A stretch of 64,000 nt of DNA from Mytilus californianus (Eukaryota; Mollusca; Bivalvia; Mytilida; Mytilidae): NCBI RefSeq assembly GCF_021869535.1, contig NW_026262701.1, forward strand, positions 573,501 through 637,500, written 5' to 3'. The translations under genes and the position numbers were made by a program. Shown piece by piece: positions 1-10,105 of this stretch. Below the pieces are notes generated by a model, which worked only from the letters and a program-made list of their open reading frames with translations, searched no databases and was not told where the DNA came from. The first letter of the stretch is position 1. Every line of letters starts with the position of its first letter.

Positions 1-785
1 CAGTGAGATTGATAGACCTCCATGGCATGTTATATTGTGTGTATCTAAAGCAGGAACTGTTGGGCATGCAGTGAGATTGATAGATCTCCAAGGCATGATA
101 TATTGTGTGTATCTAAAGCAGGAACTGCTGGGCATGCAGTGAGATTGATAGATCTCCAAGGCATGTTATATTGTGTGTATCTAAAGCAGGAACTGCTGGG
201 CATGCAGTGAGATTGATAGATCTCCAAGGCATGTTATATTGTGTGTATCTAAAGCAGGAACTGCTGGGCATGCAGTGATATTGATAGACCTCCAAGGCAT
301 GTTATATTGTGTGTATCTAAAGCAGGAACTGCTGGGCATGCAGTGATATTGATAGACCTCCAAGGCATGTTATATTGTGTGTATCTAAAGCAGGAACTGC
401 TGGGCATGCAGTGAGATTGATAGACCTCCAAGGCATGTTATATTGTGTGTATCTAAAGCAGGAACTGCTGGGCATGCATTGAGATTGATAGACCTCCAAG
501 GCATGTTATATTGTGTGTATCTAAAGCAGGAACTGCTGGGCATGCAGTGAGATTGATAGACCTCCAAGGCATGTTATATTGTGTGTATCTAAAGCAGGAA
601 CTGCTGGGCATGCAGTGAGATTGATAAACCTCCAAGGCATGTTATATTGTGTGTATCTAAAGCAGGAACTGCTGGGCATGCAGTGAGATTGATAGACCTC
701 CAAGGCATGTTATATTGTGTTTATTTAAAGCAGGAACTGCTGGGCATGCATTGAGATTGATAGACCTCCATGGCATGTTACTGTT
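1..785. repeat. 68-bp tandem repeat array (about 11 copies)
   Basis: The motif CAGGAACTG recurs every 68 bases from 51 to 731 with only a few substitutions between units; the array probably continues left of the window. The unit length is not a multiple of three, so the ladder of 60-residue open frames across it is an artefact. It lies in the PDPR intron upstream of the first visible exon. The last unit decays into unique sequence near 785. Confidence 0.97.
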
Positions 786-1257
786 TGTGAAAGTATTTCA
801 GGATTTGTTCTTGAACCTGTTCTGGAACAGCTTGAAATACATAACAATACCTAAAGTTAACCTAGCTGGCATGTCACTGCTTTTGTCCGTATTCAGTACT
901 TTGATCTACTTAATCTTCTGGAGCACCTGAGATCACCGCAGGTTTTTGGTGGGATTTGTGTTGCTCAGTCTTTTGCATTCTATGTTGTGTTTTTTTTAAC
1001 TGTTGTTTGTCTTTTCATTGTATTTTTTGTGTTTTGCCATGGTGTTGTCAGTTTGTCTTATGAGTTTGAATGTCCCTTTGGTGCCTCTATTTTAATTATT
1101 TTTCGGGCCAGGAATAAGCAGGTATGGGTATATATGGGAAACTAGAATGTCACTGTTTGTTGAAGCTTGGAACTTTGAATGTTTCCTCTGGTAAACCTGT
1201 CTGGAATCTTACAGTTTGTGTTAGTTTTTCAGTACTGTGATTATTGTTGGTGTCAGA
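786..1257 (+). other. PDPR intron with dispersed-repeat fragment and diverged 97-bp-like units
   Basis: No coding exon is seen here. Bases 866-910 and about 1145-1255 resemble single diverged units of the 97-bp array that starts at 1545 (CTGGCATGTCACTG followed by a CAGTA-TTTCAGTACT-like tract). Bases about 919-1090 (GGAGCACCTGAGATCACC onward) belong to a dispersed family also found at about 22385-22530 and 58780-58930. Confidence 0.6.
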
Positions 1258-1535
1258 AAAGTCTGATTGATTGATGTTTGCTTTACATGAGAAAAGTCTG
1301 ATTGATTGACTGATGTTTGCTTTACATGAGAAAAGTCTGATTGATTGATTGATGTTTGCTTTACATGAGAAAAGTTTGATCGATTGATTGATGTTTGTTT
1401 TACATGAGAAAAGTCTGATTGATTGATTGATTGATGTTTGCTTTACATGAGAAAAGTCTGATTGATTGATTGATGTTTGCTTTACATGAGAAAAGTCTGA
1501 TTGATTGATGTTTGCTTTACATGAGAAAAGTCTGG
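1258..1535. repeat. Tandem repeat of about 39-43 bp with internal (TTGA)n variation
   Basis: Seven units of ACATGAGAAAAGTCTGATTG plus a variable run of TTGA and then TGTTTGCTTT. Unit length changes in 4-base steps because the internal TTGA tetranucleotide expands and contracts. The 135-residue minus-strand open frame over it is repetitive and not a credible protein. Confidence 0.92.
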
Positions 1536-1544
1536 GATTCAGAT

Positions 1545-2535
1545 TAGTTTGGTTCACCTATATGGTATGTCACTGTTTGTGTCAGTATTTCAGTACTCTA
1601 ATTATATTTCAGGTGAAGAACAATGGGGCATACAGAAGGGTACATTTGGTAAACCTATCTGACATGTCACTGTTTGTGTCAGTATTTCAGTACTCGTATT
1701 ATTTTTCAGTTGAAGAACAATGGGGCATACAGAAGGGTACATTTGGTAAACCTATCTGATATGTCACTGTTTGTGTCAGTATTTCAGTACTCATATTATT
1801 TTTCAGGTGAAGAACAATGGGGCATACAGAAGGGTACATTTGGTAAACCTATCTGACATTTCACTGTTTGTGTCAGTATTTCAGTACTCTAATTATTTTT
1901 CAGGAGAAGAACAATGGGGCATACAGAAGGGTACATTTGGTTCACCTATCTGACATGTCACTGTTTGTGTCAGTATTTCAGTACTCGTATTATTTTTCAG
2001 GTGAAGAACAATGGGGCATACAGAAGGGTACATTTGGTTCACCTATCTGACATGTCACTGTTTGTGTCAGTTTTTCAGTACTCGTATTATTTTTCAGGTG
2101 AAGAACAATGGGGCATACAGAAGGGTACATTTGGTTCACCTATCTGACTTGTCACTGTTTGTGTCAGTATTTCAGTACTCGTATTATTTTTCAGGTGAAG
2201 AACAATGGGGCATACAGAAGGGTACATTTGGTAAACCTATCTGACTTGTCACTGTTTGTGTCAGTATTTCAGTACTCTAATTATTTTTCAGGTGAAGAAC
2301 AATGGGGCATACAGAAGGGTACATTTGGTAAACCTATCTGACATGTCACTGTTTGTGTCAGTATTTCAGTACTCTAATTATTTTTCAGGTGAAGAACAAT
2401 GGGGCATACAGAAGGGTACATTTGGTAAACCTATCTGACATGTCACTGTTTGTGTCAGTATTTCAGTACTCTAATTATTTTTCAGGTGAAGAACAATGGG
2501 GCATACAGAAGGGTACATTTGGTAAACCTATCTGG
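1545..2535 (+). repeat. 97-bp tandem repeat carrying a PDPR 3' splice site and exon start
   Basis: Ten units with GAAGAACAATGGGGC at 1615, 1712, 1809, 1906, 2003, 2100, 2197, 2294, 2391 and 2488, exactly 97 bases apart. Each unit has about 50 bases of intron ending in a pyrimidine-rich TATTTTTCAG acceptor, then about 47 bases identical or nearly so to the 5' part of the PDPR exon at 2486. Units 1-9 end in CTGACA or CTGATA-like sequence, giving an in-frame TGA after the exon fragment. Only the tenth unit continues as CTGGCATGAGC into a full exon with a donor site. Confidence 0.95.
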
Positions 2536-2622
2536 CATGAGCATGTAAAGAATGAGTACTGGTCATGTAAAGAAAGGGTCAGCTTGATTGATATGTCATC
2601 CTTCTCAAAGTTTGAAATAATG
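2486..2622 (+). CDS. PDPR: PDPR exon A (first exon visible in the window)
   Basis: Pyruvate dehydrogenase phosphatase regulatory subunit, a mitochondrial matrix protein that modulates the phosphatase reactivating the pyruvate dehydrogenase complex. The exon follows TATTTTTCAG and ends ATAATG|GTGAGT, giving two bases plus 45 codons. The translation contains CKERVSLIDMSSFSKFEI, which aligns with CKEAVCVIDMSSFTKFEI recalled from vertebrate PDPR; the preceding TFGKPIW matches TFYKPDW. It ends in phase 0 and joins cleanly to the exon at 4431. The first 47 bases are shared with the 97-bp array, of which this exon is the last, intact unit. The N-terminal FAD-binding (DAO-type) half of the gene lies left of the window. 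Confidence 0.92.
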
Positions 2623-4430
2623 GTGAGTTAGTTTCTACTGTCAAAACTGACTGGATTGAACTCTTACTAAGTGATCACTTCCTTTAAATTTTTTTTTAAA
2701 TCTAATTTAATTTGGATTGATTTTTGGCGAACCTGCAACTCATGTCGCAGAAAGCGAGCCAAAGGGATAGTGATCCGGCAGCAGCAGCTTTTAACTCATT
2801 ACTTAAATGCTTAATATCTCAGAAGGTAGAAGACCTTGATGCGTTATACTTTATATTAAATTGACTTATGTTATTAAGGTTAAAAGCTATATTAAATTTT
2901 CCAGCTATTGTGGTTTCTGAAATAAAGTGGGTTAATGGGTCTTATAATACCCCCAGAGACATTCATATTGCGTAAGAGTTTAACCCTTTTTATGCCCCAG
3001 CAATATTTATATTGTGTAAGAGTGTAATCCTTTTTATGCCCCAGCAATATTTATATTGTGTAAGAGTGTAATCTTTTTTGAATATTTTTATGGCAAGGTG
3101 CATTCAAATCAAATCTCAAGTCAGATTGCTAGTTTTCCTACCAAAGCTGTTTTCCCCGGTGCACTCCAACTTTCTCCATTATTAAAAACTGGCCTCCATG
3201 TTATAGCCAAATATTCTGAAAGTGGCATAAAAAACAACAATTTATCAATCAGTCTTTTACTATTAGAATATCGTCGTGTGCATCTTATAGTGTTATATGT
3301 CCACTTTTGATAAAATTGGAGATAGCTATATATTTGCCAGATCCAAGTGCAATGGTCTATCTCCCTATGCAACTATAATACGAGATTTTTACACTCCAGG
3401 AGTTTTTTTCAGAACTACACTGTTCCATCTCCACACTCTCATTGGATTATAATAGCTTATTCATCTAGTTAGTTCAGAAAAGATTTTTTTATAGTGTTGC
3501 ATCTCCAATATTTCTCATGTATTTTTGCTGTTAAATAATTATCTTAGTACATGTAGTACTATGATTAATTGGTTTGCATGGTTTGAACTCAATCTATGAG
3601 CAATTCTTAGCAAATCCAGCAGTAGAGAATTGGGGATATTTCAAAGTTAAAAAATCCATGGTATATCTCCAATTGAAATATAGAGATAAATTTCTAAAAC
3701 TACATTATTTGTAGTGAAATGTTCTATCTCCAAAAAAAGGGATGCTTTATTTATATAAGTTGCTTGTCTTTTTAAAAAAAAAACAATCGAACAAGGAGTT
3801 ACTCTTCATATACGTAAATTCGATTCCTATGTAACATTTTATGTCTCAGTCAAATATTTATGACATTAAGCTTTTAAACTTTAATTTAAATTTTTACCAC
3901 TATTACCAAATGGGAAATACATCATTATAAGATTCCCACGACGATATGCCTGTCAATTTTTACAGTTGAATTAAGCATAAGATTGAATATTGTGTAAATC
4001 AGGACAAAACCTTGAAATTTATCTTTCAAAGTATAAATAAGTCAATTCATGTTACTTAAAATTGTTGACCTCTGTCTTACTGATAAATGGTCTTACATCC
4101 CACTGATATAAAACAGAAATAACTGATCTATGTAGAAATTATTGAGAAGTTCATTATAAATGGGGAAGTTCTTGAAATCTGTATTGAAGATCAAAGGAAA
4201 CTTCAAAATTACTAAAATATGTGATTACTGAAACTTTGTTTCAATAGTACCGTGCCAGTTAAGTGATTTAGTATTTCTTCAATATTTTTTTTTCTTGCAG
4301 TTTTGAAGCTTGCACAGTAAAATCTTGCAGATAAGATTGAGGTTAAGTTAAAACGTTGATATATTTTGTTATACTAAGATCTAAAACCTGTTGACCAGTA
4401 ATACTTTATATAAAATTTATTTAATTACAG
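2623..4430 (+). other. PDPR intron between exons A and B
   Basis: Bounded by GTGAGT and TTAATTACAG. It holds about 2.5 units of a ~49-bp repeat at 2975-3080 (CAGCAATATTTATATTGTG) and a decayed SINE-type tail at about 3100-3245 that resembles the 3' part of the SINE at 25833-26095 (TTTTCCCCGGTGCACTCC, then AAAACTGGCCTCCATG). The rest is AT-rich with no recognisable gene. Confidence 0.75.
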
Positions 4431-4579
4431 TCTCAGGGATCAGAAGCTTTAGATTTACTGCAGTATTTAAGTTCAAATGACATAAACCAACCAATCGGAA
4501 CAGTCATACATACAGGAATGCAGAACAGTCGTGGAGGATACGAAAATGACTGTTCTATTGTACCGCTGACAGATAACAG
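4431..4579 (+). CDS. PDPR: PDPR exon B
   Basis: Follows TTAATTACAG and ends AACAG|GTATGT; 149 bases, phase 0 in and phase 2 out. It encodes the start of the GCV-T (aminomethyltransferase/folate-binding-like) domain: ALDLLQYLSSND, then HTGMQNSRGGYENDCSIV. Vertebrate PDPR has ALEVLQYLFSND and HTGMLNEGGGYENDCSIA at this point (recalled). The GGYENDC block is typical of the domain shared by PDPR, sarcosine and dimethylglycine dehydrogenases. The spliced reading frame is open across both junctions. Confidence 0.95.
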
Positions 4580-4829
4580 GTATGTATTGTCAAATGTATA
4601 ATATGTATAAACACACGTCATGCAAACATTCAGTACAATGAATTATACAATTTAACCAAAGATCTATTGATAAAATAAAAAATATTGATCTGGTCTTTGG
4701 CATCTACACATCTTGATGTCATAGGTACACACCCAGCATCAAACATAAACACCATACATTTTTGTCTCCCCTTGAGACATAGGTATGCTGTTTCTGGTGT
4801 TGGTGGCAGCCGCATCAACAATGTATTTG

Positions 4830-5330
4830 TTAATGATTAGGTCAGTTTATAGGGGAACCACTAGTGGTAGCTCAATGATATTTGTTATGCATTTGTATTA
4901 GAATTGACATATCTCATTTCCAAGGAGTTTTTATGGCGCGTTCCCTTTGTCATGGTCTATTGACTTGAAAACTTTTGCTTAGTTTTCATTTATTAGATTG
5001 TGATTAGGTCAGTTTATGGGGAACCACTAGTGGTAGGTCAATGATATTTGGTATGCATTTGTACTAACATTGGCGTATTTCATATCCATGGAGATAACTT
5101 GGCCCTGCCCCCTTAGTCATGGTCTATTGACTTTGCAACTTTTGCTAAGTTTACATGTGTTAGTTTGTAATTTGGTCAGTTAATGGGAAACCACTAGTGG
5201 TAGGTCACTGATATTTGGTATGCCGTTGTAAAAGCATTTGCACATCTCATTTCCATGGAGATTGTTTGGTCCTGTTCCTTCATTCATGGTTCATTGACTT
5301 TGAATATTTTACATAACGTACATATTAAAG
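4830..5330. repeat. Tandem repeat of about 160-170 bp, three units
   Basis: GGTCAGTTTATGGGGAACCACTAGTGGTAG, TCAATGATATTTGGTATGC, a CATTTCCATGGAGAT block and a CATGGTCTATTGACTTTG block recur in order three times. A further diverged unit lies about 3 kb downstream at 7860-7975 in the next PDPR intron, so the family is dispersed as well as tandem. No coding content. Confidence 0.85.
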
Positions 5331-5699
5331 TATTGCTATTTTAATTTCAACTTTTGCACTTCTCTGTGTTGACAGTTTATTAGACTGTACTTATGATTCA
5401 GAATAATATAAAATATTGACAAATTTTTTTTAAATAAAAAATGTGACTTTTGGTTTATTTTTATAAAGAATGACATACTCAAAAAATCCAAAATGTTAGA
5501 TTACCGACCAGTAGACAGTGGAATTTACCTCTCAAAATATATGACAACCACCAATAAAAGTCATCTTTACTAATTGGATAAGAATGTTAAATTATTGACA
5601 AACAATTATGCAAGGAACCGAAAAATAATTAAGTTAAGCATAGGAAATTTTCTATTCTGTTGTATATCTGATGAATAACAAATAAGGAACATACATAGG

Positions 5700-6072
5700 T
5701 ATGGTAACCACCTCGGTGGTCTCATGGTATCATGTTTGACCCGAGTGAGAGAGGTCCTGGGTTCAAACCCCAGCCGGGTCAAACCAAAGACTTCAAAATT
5801 GGTATTTGCTGCTTCTCCTCTAGGCACGCGACATTAAGGAGTAAGAGCAAAGACTGGTCGATTATGAGTCAGAATAATGCGTCTGTTTATGGTGATATGT
5901 CTTCCTGCAGACTGTTACCTTGTGAACTAGCACGTTAAAAATCTGGCTCAGCGTGTCGGTCTTGCACAAAGCAGTGTTAATATTATATTACTTTAACACG
6001 TTCTCGTCCTGAATATGCACGTTTTAATTTGCCACTGGACGTTTAGCAGCCATTCATCATCATCATCACATA
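5700..6072 (+). mobile_element. tRNA-headed SINE
   Basis: The head at 5706-5785 looks like a degenerate tRNA: GGTGGTCTCATGGTATCATG (A-box-like), then GGTTCAAACCCC (B box) with a pairing T arm. A tRNA-unrelated body follows. The 3' end carries TCGTCCTGAATATGCA and TTGCCACTGGACGTTTAGC, followed by short CATCAT repeats. The same 3' module occurs at 29250-29320 and 57165-57240, and as a tandem array at 21687-21911. It lies in the PDPR intron between exons B and C. Target-site duplications were not resolved. Confidence 0.8.
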
Positions 6073-6153
6073 TTTATGGTTCTGCATAATAAAAAATGGA
6101 CCTGATTGAGGCAAAAGCAGACCAGAATAACATTTGATTTATCTGAATAACAG

Positions 6154-6361
6154 GTTCTTCATGATTGCACCTACCTCACAGCAGACCAGATCATTTTCCT
6201 GGCTAAGGAAACATTGTCCACTAGATGGATCTGTAATGATCTCTGACCTTACATCAGCATTCTCAGGGTTAAATGTTGTTGGTCCTCATGCTCAACAGCT
6301 GTTGGCAGATGTCACAGATACTTCAATGACTCTAACAGACTTTAAACCAATGACTTGTCAG
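6154..6361 (+). CDS. PDPR: PDPR exon C
   Basis: Follows GAATAACAG and ends TGTCAG|GTATAT; 208 bases, completing the codon started in exon B and ending in phase 0. It encodes FFMIAPTSQQ (vertebrate PDPR FFMISPTDQQ, recalled), then FSWLRKHCP and LNVVGPHAQQLLADV. The LNVVGPHA block corresponds to the GCV-T motif in which this family contacts or resembles the folate pocket. Its splice donor starts the large, repeat-filled intron that runs to 13710. Confidence 0.95.
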
Positions 6362-6404
6362 GTATATTTTATTGATTCTCTGTTGAATAAATTTATGTTC
6401 TTAT

Positions 6405-6915
6405 TTTTCATAGGCTTACACCAGGTTGAATCTCATCATTCCTAGGCATACACATGGTTAAATCATATTGGTCCTAGACTTACCCCAGGTTGAATCTCAT
6501 TAATCCTAGGCATACACATTGTTAAATCATATTGGTCCTAGACTTACCCCAGGTTGAATCTCATTAATCCTAGGCATACACATTGTTAAATCATAGGCAT
6601 ACACATGGTTAAATCATATTAGTCCTAGACTTACCCCAGGTTGAATCTCATTAATCCTAGGCATACACATGGTTAAATCATATTAGTCCTAGACTTACCC
6701 CAGGTTGAATCTCATTAATCCTAGGCATACACATGGTTAAATCATATTGGTCCTAGACTTACCCCAGGTTAAATATTCTTAATCCTAGGCTTACACATGG
6801 TTAAATCATATTATTCCTAGACTTACCAACCCCAGGTTGAATCTCATTAATCCTAGGCATACACATGGTTAACTCGTATTATTCCTAGACTTACACCAGG
6901 TTAAATCTCATTGGT
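6405..6915. repeat. 64-bp tandem repeat
   Basis: About eight units of CCTAGGCATACACATGGTTA, AATCATATTGGTCCTAGACT and TACCCCAGGTTGAATCTCAT, with some truncated units. It sits in the PDPR intron between exons C and D, starting about 45 bases after the splice donor. No coding content. Confidence 0.93.
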
Positions 6916-6944
6916 TATAAATCAAAGGAGATGTGAGTCTTGAG

Positions 6945-7425
6945 AAAAATAACTCAATACCAAAAACAATACCTAGAGCTTATCAAAAAATACAATACAT
7001 AGAGCTCATCACCAAAAACAATACCTAGAGCTCATCACTAAATACAATACCTAGAGCTCATCACCAAAAACAATACCTAGAGCTCATCACCAAAAACAGC
7101 ACAAAAACAATACCTAGAGCTCAATACTAAAAACAATACCTAGAGCTCATCATCAAAAACAATACCTAGAGCTCATCACCAAAAACAATACCTAGAGCTC
7201 AAGACCAAAAACAATACCTAGAGCTCATCACCAAAAACAATACCTAGAGCTCAATACCAAAAACAATACCTCGAGCTCATCACCAAAAACAATACCTAGA
7301 GCTCAACACCAAAAACAATACCTAGAGCTCAACACCAAAAACAATTCCTAGACCTCAACATCAAAAACAATACCTATAGCTCAACACCATAACACCAAAA
7401 ACAATACATAGAGCTCAACACACAG
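6945..7425. repeat. 26-bp tandem repeat (AATACCTAGAGCTCATCACC)
   Basis: About eighteen units of AAAAACAATACCTAGAGCTC plus ATCACC or AACACC. Most units contain GAGCTC. It follows the 64-bp array within the same PDPR intron. Confidence 0.93.
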
Positions 7426-7984
7426 TTTTCAACTAATGATAAGTATAGGTCAAAATTGTCATATTACCCTTTCAGATGTGACATCCCAGGGTCCAACATT
7501 ATAGGGAAAAAATACCTTTAGTGTTTTCAAATTTCAAAAGAGGAGGTATGATGAGGCCACTATTTAAGCCCCTTTAAATTGAAGATCAAAAAGTATTATA
7601 AATCTACCAATTATATCCTTCAGATGTTCATAAGGTATAGTTTTGTCTTAATATTGGCATAAGGGCTTCACACTTCCTATATTTAGTGCAAAACAGCAAA
7701 AACTGTCCAAACAGCCTCGTTATGAGATCTTTTCATTAATATTTCGATATATGAACAACAGCTTTACCCATAAAGATATTTTGCTACAAAAGGACAAGGC
7801 CAAGGATGGAAGGCTTGGGCATGCTTTTCCAGTGTCTATAGTGTCAACAATTTTAAAGTTTGTAATTAGATCAATTTAAGGGGTACCACAAATGGTAAGT
7901 CAATGATATTTAGTATGAAGTTGTTTTAGCATAAGCATATCTCATTTCCATGGAGATTATTTGGCTCTGCCCCCCCCCCTCCCT
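7426..7984. other. Intronic sequence with one dispersed-repeat unit
   Basis: No gene is seen. Bases about 7860-7975 are a diverged unit of the repeat at 4830-5330 (GTCAATGATATTTAGTATG, then CATTTCCATGGAGATTATTT), ending in a C-rich tract just before the inverted-repeat structure that begins near 7987. Confidence 0.6.
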
Positions 7985-8203
7985 CTAAAAAATACGTTCT
8001 CATCTAAAATTAAAAACTCTCATTCACGGTCATTTGCCATAATTCGTACTCAAATATGTCGAATTATTGCTCATAAGACAAACGTATGCAAAAACGAGAA
8101 AAATAATGGAAAGCACGTTTTTCTTTTTATCAAACATTTGAAAATCGAGAATCTGGCATATTGAACACCTGGGGAATGCTGACCTGAATCTTAATAAATA
8201 AAT

Positions 8204-8410
8204 TTGCATTTCTCAGGCCTGTATGCCAGCATACGAACCTGGTGTATGCCAAAGTCTACATTTAATTTATACATTGTATTTCTCAGGTCTGTATGCCTGC
8301 ATACGAACCTGGTGTATGCAGAACGGCCAATATTGAATCAAATGTTGTATTTCGCAGGTCTGTATGCCAGCATACGAACCTGGATGTTTCCAGAATCTTC
8401 AATGTAATGC
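8204..8410. repeat. Palindrome-bearing tandem repeat, left array
   Basis: Three units of about 66 bp. Each carries CAGGTCTGTATGCCTGCATACGAACCTG or a variant, an imperfect dyad in which CAGGT...GTATGC pairs with GCATAC...ACCTG. It is the inverse of the array at 11980-12435. The 67-residue open frame over it is repeat-derived. Confidence 0.88.
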
Positions 8411-8751
8411 ATTCGAATCAGTAGAGCATACAAACATGGTGTTGCCAAAATCCTTTACTTCAGTAGTTGTGTTTTAACACCGATTTCGATTTTTTTTAAA
8501 CTACAAGTCTACGACTGACCTCTATATATTCTCCCCATAGGTAAACAGAAAAGCGTTAATTTGCAAAGCAAACTGTTAAAGCGTTTACTGTTGTAAATCT
8601 AAAAATGAAAACCGATTCTCAAGTTCCACGACTATGATCACTTTCATATTGACATGCAAGTTATCTGTTTTGTTTTTTGCAAATTAAAATTACGGAAAAA
8701 TGAGGCCATCATAATTTGTACAAGGTTCCAAGTTGTTGACAAAACTTTAAA

Positions 8752-9000
8752 TGACGTCAGGGACCTTGTGACGTAAGGCGGAGGGAATTACAGACGGATA
8801 GCACAATGAGGGCCTTGACTTACGCGAGCTACTTTCACCAGTACACTTAATTAAAATAATAGCAATTAATTACAAAACAAAATAGTTTTTTTTATACTTT
8901 GTATTGGTAATTTATAAAAAATCAAAGAACAAATGGACTATTTATCTGCGTTGAATGACCTCTAATAACACCGTATGTTACGCGCTCTTATATGACGTCA
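8752..9000 (+). promoter_or_regulatory. Cluster of CRE/ATF-type sites
   Basis: Two perfect TGACGTCA palindromes (8752-8759 and 8993-9000) and a near match TGACGTAA (8769-8776) lie within 250 bases. The last ends 17 bases before the ATG at 9017. TGACGTCA is the established binding site of CREB/ATF bZIP factors. In such AT-rich DNA this clustering is unlikely by chance, but promoter activity is inferred. Confidence 0.5.
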
Positions 9001-9016
9001 TTTCTAAATGTAAACA

Positions 9017-9142
9017 ATGAGAATGATCAATGACGGAGTTCCCGTCACGGAGAAGAAAATGGACAGTTCATTGAAAAGTACGCTCTATTATCATCTAAAT
9101 TTTAATATACCAGAAGCAAAACAGAATGTTAGTACATTTAAG
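9017..9142 (+). CDS. Possible first coding exon of an unknown gene nested in a PDPR intron
   Basis: An open frame from ATG at 9017 runs 42 codons to a strong donor, TTTAAG|GTAAGT (donor at 9143). The peptide is not repetitive and has a coding-like composition (MRMINDGVPVTEKKMDSSLK at the start). The frame continues past the donor only to a stop at 9205. I do not recognise the protein. It lies just downstream of the CRE cluster and on the same strand as PDPR. No second exon could be identified, so a non-coding transcript start or chance open frame remains possible. Confidence 0.35.
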
Positions 9143-9480
9143 GTAAGTAAACCTCGCTGTTTTTGTACATTTTCCACAAATTTAATAGAACACCCCCTTT
9201 TTTAAAATTGACTCAATCCGACCTGAAAACTGTTATTAAGATTATTGATTATAGATGCTAATTGTGTTTTCTCAAGAGGTTTGTCCACTTCAATCAATTT
9301 CATGCAGGACATCGTGTGGCTAACTATCAAGCTGCCCCCCTCCCAAAAAAAAACCAAAATAGCCTTGCAAGACGTCATAAGTATTTGGACTACCCCCCAC
9401 CCCGAAAGCATTTAGAGAAAAAAAATGAATGGGAAATACGATTAGGTGTACATCCACAGTGATGTCTCCTTGCATTAGTT

Positions 9481-9617
9481 CCAGAGGCGGATTTAGGGGG
9501 TGCTTTGTGGGAAAAAATTGGTTGATTATTGAGGAAAGCATGACTGGAGCGATCCATCTCTGAGGTAGTCAGTGTCCACCCCCATCCCCCCATATGCAAC
9601 TGTGGATCTGCCACTGA
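9481..9617. mobile_element. Short MITE with CAG(A/T)GGCGGATYTA-type ends
   Basis: Begins CCAGAGGCGGATTTAGG and ends GTGGATCTGCCACTG, imperfect terminal inverted repeats about 15 bases long. A related end, CAGTGGCGGATCC, occurs at 53674-53686. No coding capacity. Confidence 0.6.
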
Positions 9618-9739
9618 GTTAAGTCTCCCGGCTTTTGTTTTAAATTGAAATTCAGCCCCTATCCAGATTTTCAAAATGCATGACCAATGTCCTTCAGTTA
9701 ACCCATTCAGTTCTTATTCTAACAATTCTTAGGGAAACA

Positions 9740-10105
9740 ACTGTCCCAGGTAAGGGCGAGGGTTGAGCGCTCACCTGTTAAAACCGGCCACACTAGTCTT
9801 TATGTGCCTGTCCCAAGTCAGGAGCCTGTAGTTGAAGATGTCATTAATAATTGGTTCATGTATGTCGTATTTCTTTTTCGTAAATTGTTTTGCTATAAAT
9901 TAGGTCGTTAGTTTTCTCAAATGCATTGTTTCTTATTTTTCATGTTGGGACCTTTTATCATCTGACTATACGATATTGGTTTTTTCTCATTGGTGAAGTC
10001 CGTACGGTTGCCTATACTTGCTTCATTGCTCCACTTCATTTGGACTTTGGTGGATAGTTGTCTCATTAGCATTCATCCCACATCTCCTTATTTTTACAAG
10101 GAGGT
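9740..10105 (+). repeat. Dispersed repeat family B (3' module CCACATCTCCTTATTTTT)
   Basis: Contains, in order, CCCAGGTAAGGGCGAGGGTTGAG, TGTGCCTGTCCCAAGTCAGG, AGCCTGTAGTT, a TTTTATC-CTGACTATACGATATTGG block, GTCCGTACGGTTGCCTATA and GGTGGATAGTTGTCTCATT, ending CACATCTCCTTATTTTTAC. The same ordered blocks recur at 26800-27152, 30690-31083, 56750-57140 and, reversed, 57610-57835; shorter pieces lie at 32040-32222, 32720-32862 and 52590-52880. It shares its first block with the 3' tail of the Penelope-like element at 56200-56285, suggesting a retroelement tail. Confidence 0.8.

Noticed and set aside
45-703. Ladder of 60-residue open frames on the minus strand
   Set aside because: All are the same 68-bp repeat read in successive phases; no independent coding evidence.
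5706-5785. Possible tRNA gene
   Set aside because: A and B boxes are present, but the acceptor stem is poor and the sequence continues into a SINE body and tail.
6945-7425. CRISPR-like array
   Set aside because: Units are contiguous 26-bp repeats without unique spacers, in a eukaryotic intron.
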